Assembly: GCF_001620065.1 (NCBI RefSeq) | Contig: NZ_LQGV01000001.1 | Span: forward strand, 372,001 to 436,000 | Length of the DNA stretch: 64,000 bases | Origin: Microbacterium sp. TNHR37B | Lineage (GTDB): Bacteria > Actinomycetota > Actinomycetes > Actinomycetales > Microbacteriaceae | Direction of reading: 5' to 3' | In this document: piece by piece, positions 43,922 to 52,307 of the stretch | Layout of the letters: the number at the start of each line of letters is the position of its first letter | Position numbering within the stretch: position 1 is the stretch's first letter | Position numbers and translations under genes: made by a program | Notes under the pieces: model-generated | Told to the model about the DNA's origin: nothing | Databases searched by the model: none | What the model saw: only the letters and a program-made list of their open reading frames with translations

Positions 43922-44839
43922 GTGGACGAGGACACCCACGCCCCGGATGCGGACGCGGCCGCGGCGAGCGAGCGCTCGGCACTGCGCGGGCTGGCGTATC
44001 GGATACTCGGGTCGGTCGCCGATGCCGAGGATGCCGTACAAGAGACCTACGTCCGGTGGTACCGGATGACGCCGTCGCAACGGCGGGAGATCCGCTCCCC
44101 TCGCGCCTGGCTGATGACGACGGCAGGGCGCATCGGCGTGGACATGCTGACCTCGGCGCGCGCCCGGCGGGAGCGCTATAGCGGGCCCTGGCTTCCAGAA
44201 CCCGTGCCCGGCGGCTCCACGTGGACGAGCGGCGGGGCAGCCGCGGTCGACCCGGCCGATCGGATCAGCACGGACGAGTCCGTCTCGATGGCCGTGCTGG
44301 TCGTGTTGGAGGCGATGACACCTGCCGAGCGTGTCGCCTTCGTGCTGCACGACGTCTTCGGCTACACGTTCCCGGAGGTCGCCGAGGTGGTCGGGAGGTC
44401 GCCGGAAGCGTGCCGCCAGCTGGCCGCGAGCGCCCGTCGACGGGTCCAGGGTTCCCGCCGGCGCCCTGTCGAGCCCGACGAGCATGCCGCAGCGGTGCGA
44501 GCGTTCCGGCTCGCGTGGGAGACGGGAGACACCGAGAACCTCATCGGTCTTCTCGACCCGAACGCGACCGCCGTCATCGATGGCGGGGGCGTCGTCTCTG
44601 CCGCTTCCGAACCGGTGGTCGGTGCCGAGGCGGTCGCCGCGCTCCTGATCGGGGTCCTGGCCCGACAGCCCGGTGTCACGGTCGCCGAAGATGTCGTGAA
44701 CGGCCGCCTCGGCCTCCTGGCTCGCTCGGACGGCGAGATCAGGGCCGTCATCAGCGTCGACCAGGTGGATGGCCGGTTCGTGGGCCTGTGGGTCGTGCGA
44801 AACCCCGACAAGATCCGGGCATGGCGGACCGAGCCCTGA
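43922..44839 (+). CDS. ECF41-family RNA polymerase sigma factor with SnoaL-like C-terminal domain
   Basis: 305 residues. Sigma region 2 (YRILGSVADAEDAVQETYVRWYR) and region 4 (PAERVAFVLHDVFGYTFPEVAEVVGRSPEACRQLAASARRRVQ) form the first 190. The rest is a SnoaL-like domain with the two ECF41 hallmarks, DGGG (AVIDGGGVVSA) and NPDK (VVRNPDKIRAW). In this group the C-terminal domain replaces an anti-sigma factor and tunes activity. GGAGG lies about 8 nt before the GTG at 43922. ECF41 genes usually neighbour a carboxymuconolactone decarboxylase, oxidoreductase or epimerase; here the neighbour is an ABM-family oxygenase. Confidence 0.9.
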   Translation: MDEDTHAPDADAAAASERSALRGLAYRILGSVADAEDAVQETYVRWYRMTPSQRREIRSPRAWLMTTAGRIGVDMLTSARARRERYSGPWLPEPVPGGSTWTSGGAAAVDPADRISTDESVSMAVLVVLEAMTPAERVAFVLHDVFGYTFPEVAEVVGRSPEACRQLAASARRRVQGSRRRPVEPDEHAAAVRAFRLAWETGDTENLIGLLDPNATAVIDGGGVVSAASEPVVGAEAVAALLIGVLARQPGVTVAEDVVNGRLGLLARSDGEIRAVISVDQVDGRFVGLWVVRNPDKIRAWRTEP

Positions 44840-44845
44840 CAAGGC

Positions 44846-45403
44846 TCAGCGCTCGATAGGCCAGCCCCAGCGACGATGCAGCGCGTCGGCCACGATCCGG
44901 TAGCGCGCCTCGTCGAGAATCGCCGCCTCTCGGCGCAGCCCGTCCCGATGGACGCTGTACACCTGGTCCAGGTCCAGCCATGACGCCCGGCCGGCGCTGT
45001 CCCAGTCGCCGGTTCCGATCGGGAGGAAGTCGCGGTCGCCGTCGTGGGCCTTGCTCGTGAGCTTGACCGCGAAGACACGCGACGCGTCCTGGCGCGCGAT
45101 CACGAGTACCGGGCGGTCCTTTCCGCGACCGTCGTTCTCGGCATAGGGAACCCACGTCCACACGATCTCGCCGGCGTCGGGATCACCGTCGAGCTCCGGG
45201 GCGTAGCCGATCTGCAGGCCGTCTGCGGGCGGTGGTGCGACCTCGACGGTGGCCGTGCCCGCGTCCTGCGGCGGCGTGGCCGTGCGTCGCGATGGGAAGG
45301 TGTCCGGAGCCGGGTCCGACGGCCGGAGCCGAGCCTTCGCCGTCCGCACGATTCCTGCGAGGAGATCTCGAACGGTGCGCGGGCGCGGCGAGGACGGCGT
45401 CAT
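44846..45403 (-). CDS. PemK/MazF-like toxin-family protein with N-terminal extension
   Basis: 185 residues. From about residue 78 the PemK/MazF fold is visible: GEIVWTWVPYAENDGRGKDRPVLVIAR, then VKLTSKAHDGDRDFLPIGTG and GRASWLDLDQVYSVHRDGL. The first 75 residues are Arg/Pro/Ala-rich and seemingly disordered, longer than in classical 110-residue MazF toxins. No antitoxin gene lies upstream or downstream; amtB and the sigma gene are its neighbours. Either the protein has lost toxicity, or its inhibitor lies elsewhere or in its own N-terminus. It converges on the sigma gene with only 6 nt between the stop codons. Confidence 0.72.
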   Translation of the reverse strand: MTPSSPRPRTVRDLLAGIVRTAKARLRPSDPAPDTFPSRRTATPPQDAGTATVEVAPPPADGLQIGYAPELDGDPDAGEIVWTWVPYAENDGRGKDRPVLVIARQDASRVFAVKLTSKAHDGDRDFLPIGTGDWDSAGRASWLDLDQVYSVHRDGLRREAAILDEARYRIVADALHRRWGWPIER

Positions 45404-45453
45404 GGCCGACAGGCTAACAATCCTCGACGTGGCGGGCCGTGAGACACGAACGC

Positions 45454-45487
45454 CGAGGGGCGCCGGACCGGTGTCCGACGCCCCTCG
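45454..45487 (-). terminator. amtB terminator
   Basis: 15-bp stem with one mismatch (45454-45468 and 45473-45487), CGGT loop, 28 nt after the amtB stop. It separates amtB from the PemK-like gene. Confidence 0.75.
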
Positions 45488-45515
45488 ACGTGCTGTGTCC
45501 TGCTGATCGCGGGGA

Positions 45516-46754
45516 TCAGTCGACGAGGGCGTAGCCCTCTTCGCCGTGAACGACCGTGTCGATGCCGGCGATCTCGTCCTCGTTCTTGACGCGGAAACCG
45601 AGCGTCTTCTCGATTGCGAAGCCGAGGACGTAGGCCACGATGAAGGAGTACACCGCGACCACGATGGAGGCGATCACCTGGAGGAGCAGCTGCCCTCCGT
45701 TGCCGCCGGTGAACAGGCCCGTGTTGATGGCGAAGAAGCCGAGGTACCAGCAGCCGATGAATCCACCGACCATGTGGATTCCCACCACGTCGAGCGAGTC
45801 GTCGTAGCCGAGCTTCCACTTCAGCTCGATCGCGAGGGCGCAGACCGCTCCGGCGATGAGGCCGAGCACGAGCGCCCAGATCGGGTCGAGGTTCGCACAG
45901 GCCGGCGTGATCGCGACGAGACCGGCGACGGCGCCCGAGGCGGCTCCGACCGACGTGGCCTTGCCGTCCTTGAGCTTCTCGACGATGATCCAGCCGAGGA
46001 TCGCTGCGGCGGTTGCACCGAGCGTGTTGATGACGATGAGGCCCGCACCCGTGTTCTCCTCGCCGAGGAGGTTGAAGGTTCCTTCGGCGCCGGCGTTGAA
46101 GCCGAACCAGCCGAACCACAGGATGGCGGCGCCCAGCATGACCAGAGGCACGTTGTGCGGCTTCTGGATGCCCTTCTGGAAACCGACGCGCTTGCCGAGC
46201 ACGAGGGCCAGCGCCAGGGCTGCGGCGCCGGCATTGATGTGCACGGCCGTGCCGCCCGCGTAGTCGATCGTGCTGTAGTCGAAGCCGAAGGCCTGACCCA
46301 GGTTGAAGATCCAGCCGCCGGCGCCCCACACCCATGCCGCCACCGGGAAGTAGACGAGGGTCGCCCACAGGCCCGCGAACAGCAGCCAGGAGCCGAACTT
46401 GGCCCGATCGGCGATCGCACCCGAGATCAGGGCGACGGTGATGATCGCGAAGGTCGCTCCGAAGGTCGCGCCGACCAGCTCGGAGCTCGTGTATCCGGCC
46501 AGGGCGAAGTGCTCACCGAACGGGTTGCCGGAGAACTCGAAGCCCCAGCTCTCGCGCTCGCTGATGCCGGCCATGTTGAATCCGTACAGGATCCACAGGA
46601 CCGCGACGAGCCCCATCGCGCCGAAGCTCAGCATCATCATGCTGACGACGCTCTTGGCCTTGACGAGTCCGCCGTAGAAGAACGCCACACCGGGCGTCAT
46701 GAACAGTACCAAGGCGGTAGCCGCGATCGACCAAGCGAAATTGCCTGAATCCAT
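45516..46754 (-). CDS. amtB: ammonium transporter
   Basis: Trimeric membrane channel for ammonium uptake. 412 residues from the ATG at 46754, which has GAGGA 6 nt upstream; an in-frame ATG four codons earlier has none. Eleven membrane segments are expected. TPGVAFFYGGLVKAKSVVSMMMLSF at the N-terminus, the DYAGGTAVHINAGAAALALALVLG segment with a pore histidine, and VVGIHMVGGFIGCWYLG with the second pore histidine are seen. No glnK/glnB gene follows, as it often does. GlnR-like boxes in the upstream region suggest nitrogen control. Confidence 0.96.
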   Translation of the reverse strand: MDSGNFAWSIAATALVLFMTPGVAFFYGGLVKAKSVVSMMMLSFGAMGLVAVLWILYGFNMAGISERESWGFEFSGNPFGEHFALAGYTSSELVGATFGATFAIITVALISGAIADRAKFGSWLLFAGLWATLVYFPVAAWVWGAGGWIFNLGQAFGFDYSTIDYAGGTAVHINAGAAALALALVLGKRVGFQKGIQKPHNVPLVMLGAAILWFGWFGFNAGAEGTFNLLGEENTGAGLIVINTLGATAAAILGWIIVEKLKDGKATSVGAASGAVAGLVAITPACANLDPIWALVLGLIAGAVCALAIELKWKLGYDDSLDVVGIHMVGGFIGCWYLGFFAINTGLFTGGNGGQLLLQVIASIVVAVYSFIVAYVLGFAIEKTLGFRVKNEDEIAGIDTVVHGEEGYALVD

Positions 46755-46873
46755 GAGAATCCTCATTCGTGTCGTGTTACTCAGATCCCGTAGCGACCGC
46801 GGGCAATCGGGTGTGCGGCTTTCCGGGCGCGACCAGTTTCGCGAGGCGGGGTTACCGCTGGCACACGTGTCGT

Positions 46874-46920
46874 GTTTCCAGTCGGTTACGGGGTCGGTGC
46901 CTACGTAAACTTCACGTTTC
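46874..46920 (-). promoter_or_regulatory. GlnR-like boxes upstream of amtB
   Basis: Two sites on the minus strand. GTAAC-N6-GAAAC (46889-46874) is an exact match to the a-site and b-site pattern of GlnR boxes. GAAAC-N6-TTTAC (46920-46905) is a second, weaker pair 15 bp upstream. They sit 120-165 nt before the amtB start. GlnR control of amtB is established in Streptomyces and mycobacteria. The regulator itself is not in the window. Confidence 0.55.
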
Positions 46921-46949
46921 GTGCCGCCGGACGGAGGCCGGGAATCGGC

Positions 46950-47975
46950 TCAGGCGTGCGTGAGAGCGACCAGGCGCGAGATCGCGCGCAGGTACTTCTT
47001 GCGGTATCCGCCCGCCAGCATGTCCTCGGAGAAGACCTCGTCGAGCGGGGTACCGGTGGCGCGGATGGGCAGTTGTGCGTCGTACGCGCGATCCACGAAC
47101 GCGACGAAGCGCAGCGCTGCCGACTGATCGGTCAGTTGTGACACATCGCGCAGCCCGACGAGCGAAAGGCCGTCGATGAGACGGATGTAGCGGGATGGGT
47201 GCACCGATGCGAGGTGACGGATCAGATCGGGGAACGCGTCATCCGATGCGACCCCCGGGGTGCTGGCGATCGCTTCCGCGTAGCTCTCCTCGTCGCACGT
47301 GGCAGCGTGCCCGTCGACGGCGCGCTGGCGGTAGTCGGTGCCGTCGATGCGGATCGTCTGGAAGCTCGCCGCCATCGCATGGATCTCTCGAAGGAAGTCC
47401 TGCGCGGCGAATCGCCCTTCCCCGAGCGCGTTGGGAGGAGTGTTGGAGGTCGCGGCCAGTTTCGTGCCGCCCGGGACCAGCTCGCCCAGCAGGCGCGTCA
47501 TGACCATGGTGTCTCCCGGGTCGTCGAGCTCGAACTCGTCGATGCACAGGAGGTCTGCCCCGCGGAACAGCGCAACCGTCTGCTGGTAGCCGAGCGCCCC
47601 GACCAGGGCGGTGTACTCGATGAACGAGCCGAAGTACTTCCGGCGAGCGGGAACTGCATGGTAGATCGCCGCCAGCAGGTGCGTCTTGCCGACGCCGAAC
47701 CCGCCGTCGAGGTAGACGCCGGGCTTGAGCTCTGCAGGCTTCTCCCGTCGGCGGAACAGCCCGCCCCCGCGGGGTGCTGCCGCTCCCGTGCCGCTGAAGG
47801 CCATGAGGAGATCCTTCGCGGCTTGCTGGGAAGGGTATTCCGAATCGGCGCGGTAGGTATCGAACGTGGCGTGGTCGAACTGTGGCGGCGGGACGAGGGC
47901 GGCGACCATCTCGCTTCCGGTGACCTGCGGAGAACGGTCGGTCAGGTGCACGATGCCGGCCGGGACGTTGCTCAC
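46950..47975 (-). CDS. zapE: cell division protein ZapE (AFG1-like ATPase)
   Basis: 341 residues. P-loop GVYLDGGFGVGKTHLLAAIYH at about residue 88, Walker B ADLLCIDEFELDDPGD, an arginine-rich later region and the AFG1/ZapE signature AATSNTPPNALGEGRFAAQDFLREI. ZapE in E. coli binds FtsZ and acts at constriction; the AFG1 homologue in mitochondria acts in respiratory-complex quality control. The GTG start at 47975 is preceded by TAGGCT (47982-47987) with a 6-nt spacer, so a leaderless mRNA is likely. Confidence 0.9.
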   Translation of the reverse strand: MSNVPAGIVHLTDRSPQVTGSEMVAALVPPPQFDHATFDTYRADSEYPSQQAAKDLLMAFSGTGAAAPRGGGLFRRREKPAELKPGVYLDGGFGVGKTHLLAAIYHAVPARRKYFGSFIEYTALVGALGYQQTVALFRGADLLCIDEFELDDPGDTMVMTRLLGELVPGGTKLAATSNTPPNALGEGRFAAQDFLREIHAMAASFQTIRIDGTDYRQRAVDGHAATCDEESYAEAIASTPGVASDDAFPDLIRHLASVHPSRYIRLIDGLSLVGLRDVSQLTDQSAALRFVAFVDRAYDAQLPIRATGTPLDEVFSEDMLAGGYRKKYLRAISRLVALTHA

Positions 47976-48000
47976 CCGTCAAGCCTAGACGGGCGATGTG

Positions 48001-49218
48001 TTACAGGCGCGACGCAGCGGGGGGCTGCGGGATCAGATCGTGGCCCTCGAGCCATTCGGTGATGCTCCGACTCCAGCGGTCCTGGTCGTAGTTCCAGAGC
48101 TTGGTGTGACGGGCCACCGAGAACGTCTGCATCTCGACCAGGTCCGGCCGCGCCGCGGCGAGGTCATACGACGCGTCGGGCGGGACGAATCCGTCGTCGT
48201 CGCTGTGCAGGATGAGCACGGGGTGGCGCAGCTCCCCCGCACGGGCGACGACGTCCAGCCGTTCAAAGGGGATGCGTGCTTCCGTTCCGGTCAGAGGCGT
48301 CGCCCAGTCGGTCCCCAGCGCTCCGATTGCGAGGCCGGCCACGCCCGCCGGGAGGCCGAGCTGACGCGCCTGATAGGAGAGCACGCGTCGCCAGTCGATC
48401 ACGGGTGACTCCAGGACGATCCCGGCGAGCAGATTCCGGTGCGCGGAGTTCAGGGCTACCTGAAGAGCGATGGCGCCGCCCATCGACCACCCCATGACGA
48501 TGATCCGTCGCGCGCCCCGCCGCCGCGCGACGCCGAGGGCAGCGTCGACATCGCGCCACTCCGTGGCTCCGAGCGCGTAGGCACCCGAACGGCTCCGCGG
48601 GGCGGAACCGTCGTTGCGGTACGACACCAGCATCGAGGTGATGCCGAGCCCCTGGAAGAGCGGAACCGCCCGCAGGCACTCGGCGCGCGTCGTGCCGCGC
48701 CCGTGGACCTGGATCACCCACGTGTCGGACGGCTGTGCGCTCGGGAAGATCCAGGCGGGACACGGGCCGACGGCGGCGCCGACCAGCTCGGACTCGAACG
48801 GGAGATGCAGCTGCTCGGGGTGGTCGAAGTACCATCCGCTGAAGGCGGCGTCGGCCGCCAGGCGCGAGTCCGATCCGATATGGGTCAGAAGCTTGCGTGT
48901 GACGGTGGATTCGTCGTCGGAGAGGACCGATCCGACCTTCACATAGTCCGCCGTGCCTGCTGTGAACAGCCCGTAACGCCCCGGGAGAACAGTGTCGGCG
49001 GTCTTGCTCAGTGTGATGGTCTGCGCCGCGACATCGACATCGACGATGCGCGTGTCGGCGAGCCGGCCCGCGGGTGTCACCACGCGCCGCGCCATGCGCC
49101 CGGCGACGGCGGCGAGAAGGGCCAGGGAGGCACCGAGGGCCACCGTGAGCCCCACGATCAGGGCATGGAGCACGGCCGGAGACGGTGCTGCGCCAGCGGC
49201 GCGCCTGGAGGCGTTCAT
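48001..49218 (-). CDS. membrane-anchored alpha/beta hydrolase
   Basis: 405 residues. An N-terminal membrane helix (LHALIVGLTVALGASLALLAAVAG) is followed by about 90 residues of accessory region and an alpha/beta hydrolase fold. The oxyanion WVIQVHGRGTTRAE, nucleophile elbow VMGWSMGGAIALQVAL (Ser), acid LILHSDDDGFVPPD and a C-terminal His in VARHTKLWNYD form a complete triad. Likely an esterase or thioesterase acting near or outside the membrane; the substrate is unknown. It diverges from the DUF3000 gene with only 25 bp between starts. Confidence 0.85.
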   Translation of the reverse strand: MNASRRAAGAAPSPAVLHALIVGLTVALGASLALLAAVAGRMARRVVTPAGRLADTRIVDVDVAAQTITLSKTADTVLPGRYGLFTAGTADYVKVGSVLSDDESTVTRKLLTHIGSDSRLAADAAFSGWYFDHPEQLHLPFESELVGAAVGPCPAWIFPSAQPSDTWVIQVHGRGTTRAECLRAVPLFQGLGITSMLVSYRNDGSAPRSRSGAYALGATEWRDVDAALGVARRRGARRIIVMGWSMGGAIALQVALNSAHRNLLAGIVLESPVIDWRRVLSYQARQLGLPAGVAGLAIGALGTDWATPLTGTEARIPFERLDVVARAGELRHPVLILHSDDDGFVPPDASYDLAAARPDLVEMQTFSVARHTKLWNYDQDRWSRSITEWLEGHDLIPQPPAASRL

Positions 49219-49227
49219 CGAGGCCTC

Positions 49228-49237
49228 ACTTTAGTCT
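49228..49237. promoter_or_regulatory. overlapping divergent -10 boxes (hydrolase / DUF3000)
   Basis: TAGTCT (49232-49237, plus strand) ends 6 nt before the DUF3000 GTG. TAAAGT (49228-49233, minus strand) ends 9 nt before the hydrolase ATG. The two hexamers share the central TA, so one melted region could serve both directions. Confidence 0.5.
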
Positions 49238-49243
49238 GTCGCT

Positions 49244-49831
49244 GTGGATGACACCCGTCCCCCGCGCGACCTCGGTTTCGCGCAGGCCGCCGAGGCGCTG
49301 CGAGCCCTCACGTTCCGTGATGACTTCGTGGTGCGGGAGATCGCGGCCCCGGCCTCGCTCGCACCTGACGCCGTGGCGTTCGCCGGGGACGTGCGGCCTT
49401 CTGCCGACGGGGTCGATTCCGAATACGGCACGGGACGATTCGTCCTCCTCCACAACGACGAGGAGCCCGACCAGTGGGGAGGCCCGTGGCGGATCGTGTC
49501 GTTCGCCCAGGCGCCGCTGGAGCCGGAGATCGGAACCGACCCGCTGCTTGCCGATGTGGCCTGGTCGTGGCTCGTCGACGCGCTCTCGGCACGCGGTGCG
49601 GCCTTCCACGCCGCCTCCGGGACAGCCACGAAGACGCTCTCGAAGGGATTCGGTACGCTCGCGGAGGAAGGTGACGGCGCGCAGATCGAACTGCGGGCGT
49701 CCTGGTCTCCCGCCGGAGACCTGACCGCTCATCTCTCCGCGTGGGCCGAACTGGTCTGCATGCTGGCGGGGTTGCCGCCCGGATCGGAAGGAATCGCCGT
49801 CTTCGGCGCGCACAGGAACACACGTGGCTGA
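49244..49831 (+). CDS. DUF3000 family protein
   Basis: 195 residues, an actinobacteria-specific family of unknown function. The pattern RTF-like ALTFRDDFVVREIAAPASLAPDAVAF at the start, GGPWRIVSFAQAPLEPEIGTDPLL in the centre and WSPAGDLTAHLSAWAELVCMLAGLPP near the end is characteristic. The gene lies directly before rnd in many actinobacteria, as here, with an 8-nt overlap. The GTG start has no ribosome binding site and follows a -10 box by 6 nt, so it is probably translated from a leaderless mRNA. Confidence 0.9.
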   Translation: MDDTRPPRDLGFAQAAEALRALTFRDDFVVREIAAPASLAPDAVAFAGDVRPSADGVDSEYGTGRFVLLHNDEEPDQWGGPWRIVSFAQAPLEPEIGTDPLLADVAWSWLVDALSARGAAFHAASGTATKTLSKGFGTLAEEGDGAQIELRASWSPAGDLTAHLSAWAELVCMLAGLPPGSEGIAVFGAHRNTRG

Positions 49832-51020
49832 CTACATCGTTATCGCCGACCCGGAAGGAATGCTCGACGCTGCTGCGGCGCTCGCCGCCGGAGAAGGGCC
49901 GGCTGCTGTCGACGTCGAGCGGGCGTCCGGCTTCCGCTACTCTCAACGCGCCTACCTGATCCAGGTCTTCCGGCGTGGCGCGGGCGTCTTCCTCTTCGAT
50001 CCGCCGGCGATCGGCGACATGTCTGCGCTCCAGGAGGCGATCGGTGACGTCGAGTGGGTTCTCCACGCGGCGAGCCAGGATCTGCCGTCGTTACGCGAAG
50101 AGGGCCTGGAGCCGCCCACGATCTTCGATACCGAACTGGCGGCCCGGCTTCTCGGCCACGACAAGGTGGGGCTGGGTGCGGTCGTGGAGGACACGCTCGG
50201 GATCACGCTGGCCAAGGCCCATTCGGCCGCTGACTGGTCCACGCGTCCCTTGCCCCAGGCCTGGCTCGAATACGCCGCCCTCGATGTGCTCCATCTGATC
50301 GACGTCCGTGACGCATTGGCCGTCGAGCTCGCCGAGCAGGACAAGTCCGACATCGCCGCGCAGGAGTTCCACTCCGTGTTGACGCGGCCCGCCAAGCCGC
50401 CGAGGGAAGAACCGTGGCGCCGCTTGAGCGGTCTGCACACCGTGCGCGGCCGGCGGTCGTTGGCGGTCGCTCGCTCGTTGTGGCAGGCGCGGGAGGACTA
50501 CGCGCGCGACGAGGACGTCTCCCCCGGTCGTCTGGTGCCGGACCGCTCGCTGGTGGCCGCTGTCATCGCGGACCCCGCGACCAAGCAGGACCTCGCACGG
50601 CTCAAGGAGTTCACCGGCCGTGCCAGCCGGACGCAGCTGGACCGGTGGTGGTCGGCGATCGAGGCGGGACGCGCCGCCGAGAGCCTGCCGTTGGAACGGA
50701 CGCCCGGCGAGGGGTTGCCGCCGCCCCGTGCGTGGGTCGACCGCAATCCGCCCGCCGACGTCCGCCTGAAAGCGGTCCGTCCGCGCATCGAGCAGCTGGC
50801 GCTGGATCTCCGGATGCCCACGGAGAATCTCCTTACACCGGAGACGCTTCGCCGCGTCGCGTGGGCGCCGCCGGAGCCCCTCAGTCCCGAAGCCGTTGCC
50901 GACGCTCTGGCCGGCCACGGCGCGCGCCCGTGGCAGATCGAGCGCACCGTCCCGGTGATCGTCGAGGCGTTTGTGGAATCCGTTCAGCCCTCGTCGCAGG
51001 CGCCGGAAACCGCTTCGTAG
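49824..51020 (+). CDS. rnd: ribonuclease D-like 3'-5' exonuclease with HRDC domain
   Basis: 398 residues. The N-terminal DEDD exonuclease domain has AAVDVERASGFRYSQRAYLIQV with the first Asp/Glu pair, ILHAASQD-like VLHAASQDLPSLRE with the middle Asp, and AAHSAADWSTRPLPQAWLEYAALDVLHLIDV with the last Tyr/Asp, so it is of the DEDDy kind. An HRDC domain follows at about 210-285 (ARSLWQAREDYARDEDVSPGRLVPDRSL). Function is tRNA 3' maturation or RNA turnover. GTG start, overlapping the DUF3000 gene by 8 nt. Confidence 0.93.
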   Translation: MADYIVIADPEGMLDAAAALAAGEGPAAVDVERASGFRYSQRAYLIQVFRRGAGVFLFDPPAIGDMSALQEAIGDVEWVLHAASQDLPSLREEGLEPPTIFDTELAARLLGHDKVGLGAVVEDTLGITLAKAHSAADWSTRPLPQAWLEYAALDVLHLIDVRDALAVELAEQDKSDIAAQEFHSVLTRPAKPPREEPWRRLSGLHTVRGRRSLAVARSLWQAREDYARDEDVSPGRLVPDRSLVAAVIADPATKQDLARLKEFTGRASRTQLDRWWSAIEAGRAAESLPLERTPGEGLPPPRAWVDRNPPADVRLKAVRPRIEQLALDLRMPTENLLTPETLRRVAWAPPEPLSPEAVADALAGHGARPWQIERTVPVIVEAFVESVQPSSQAPETAS

Positions 51021-51092
51021 GTTCGATCCAACGGTTTTCGCGAGACCCGGTTCCACTTTAAGCTGGACTCGATCTCAATCTTTGGAGGCAGT

Positions 51093-52295
51093 GTGGCCGA
51101 GCTCACCGACGTCTACTTCATCGACGGCATCCGCACCCCGTTCGGGCGCGCCGGCGAGAAGGGCATGTACTGGAACACCCGCGCCGACGACCTGGCGGTG
51201 AAGGCGACCATCGGCCTGATGGAGCGCAACCCCGGCGTCCCGGCCGACCGCGTCGACGACGTCGCGATTGCGGCGACGAGTCAGACCGGCGACCAGGGAC
51301 TCACGCTGGGTCGCTCCGTCGCGATCCTCGCCGGACTCCCCCAGACCGTGCCCGGGCTGGCGATCGAGCGGATGTGCGCCGGTGCGATGACGAGCGTCAC
51401 GACGATGGGCGCATCGATCGGCGTGGGGATGTACGACGTCGCCCTCGCCGGCGGTGTGGAGCACATGGGGCATCACCCGATCGGTTCGAACGCCGATCCG
51501 AACCCGCGATTCGTGGCCGAGCGCATGGTCGACCCGGGCGCGCTGAACATGGGGGTCACCGCGGAGCGGATCTTCGATCGCTTCCCCCACCTGACCAAGG
51601 AGCGCTCCGACCGTTTCGGCATGCTCAGCCAGCACAAGGTGCAGGCCGCCTACGACGCCGGCAAGATCCAGCCCGACCTGGTGCCGGTCGCGGTGAAGGG
51701 CGCCGACGGCGCATGGGGCCTGGCGACAGAGGACGAGGGGCGGCGGCCCGACACGACGATGGAGGACCTCGCCGGGCTGAAGACGCCCTTCCGCCCCCAC
51801 GGGCGAGTGACGGCCGGCACGTCCTCACCGCTGACCGACGGCGCGACGATGTCGCTGCTGGCCGGGCGTCACGCGGTGAAGGAGATGGGTCTGGCGCCGA
51901 AGATGCGCATGGTCTCGTTCGCCTTCGCCGGAGTGCAGCCGGAGATCATGGGTATCGGGCCGATTCCGTCGACCGAGAAGGCACTCGCGAAGGCCGGGCT
52001 CGCCATCTCCGACATCGGTCTGTTCGAGCTCAACGAGGCGTTCGCGATCCAGGTGATCTCCTTCCTCGACCACTTCGGCATCGCCGACGACGATCCCCGG
52101 GTCAACCCGTGGGGCGGGGCGATCGCCCTCGGTCACCCGCTCGCGGCGTCCGGCGTGCGGCTCATGATCCAGTTGGCGGCGCAGTTCGCCGAGAGGCCCG
52201 ACGTCCGCTACGGAGTGACCGCGATGTGCGTGGGCCTCGGTCAGGGCGGCACGGTCATCTGGGAGAACCCCCACTTCGACGGCAAGAAGCGCTGA
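51093..52295 (+). CDS. fadA: acetyl-CoA C-acyltransferase (3-ketoacyl-CoA thiolase)
   Basis: Final thiolytic step of fatty acid beta-oxidation. 400 residues with the acylated cysteine in LAIERMCAGAMTSVTTMG (about residue 92), NEAFAIQVISFL, GGAIALGHPLAASGVRL with the catalytic His, and VTAMCVGLGQGGTVIWE with the second cysteine. TTTGGAGG lies 5 nt before the GTG start and TAAGCT about 30 nt upstream may be the -10. The fadB gene begins 12 nt later, so this is a two-gene operon. Confidence 0.95.
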   Translation: MAELTDVYFIDGIRTPFGRAGEKGMYWNTRADDLAVKATIGLMERNPGVPADRVDDVAIAATSQTGDQGLTLGRSVAILAGLPQTVPGLAIERMCAGAMTSVTTMGASIGVGMYDVALAGGVEHMGHHPIGSNADPNPRFVAERMVDPGALNMGVTAERIFDRFPHLTKERSDRFGMLSQHKVQAAYDAGKIQPDLVPVAVKGADGAWGLATEDEGRRPDTTMEDLAGLKTPFRPHGRVTAGTSSPLTDGATMSLLAGRHAVKEMGLAPKMRMVSFAFAGVQPEIMGIGPIPSTEKALAKAGLAISDIGLFELNEAFAIQVISFLDHFGIADDDPRVNPWGGAIALGHPLAASGVRLMIQLAAQFAERPDVRYGVTAMCVGLGQGGTVIWENPHFDGKKR

Positions 52296-52307
52296 GGAGC
52301 ATCGCAC

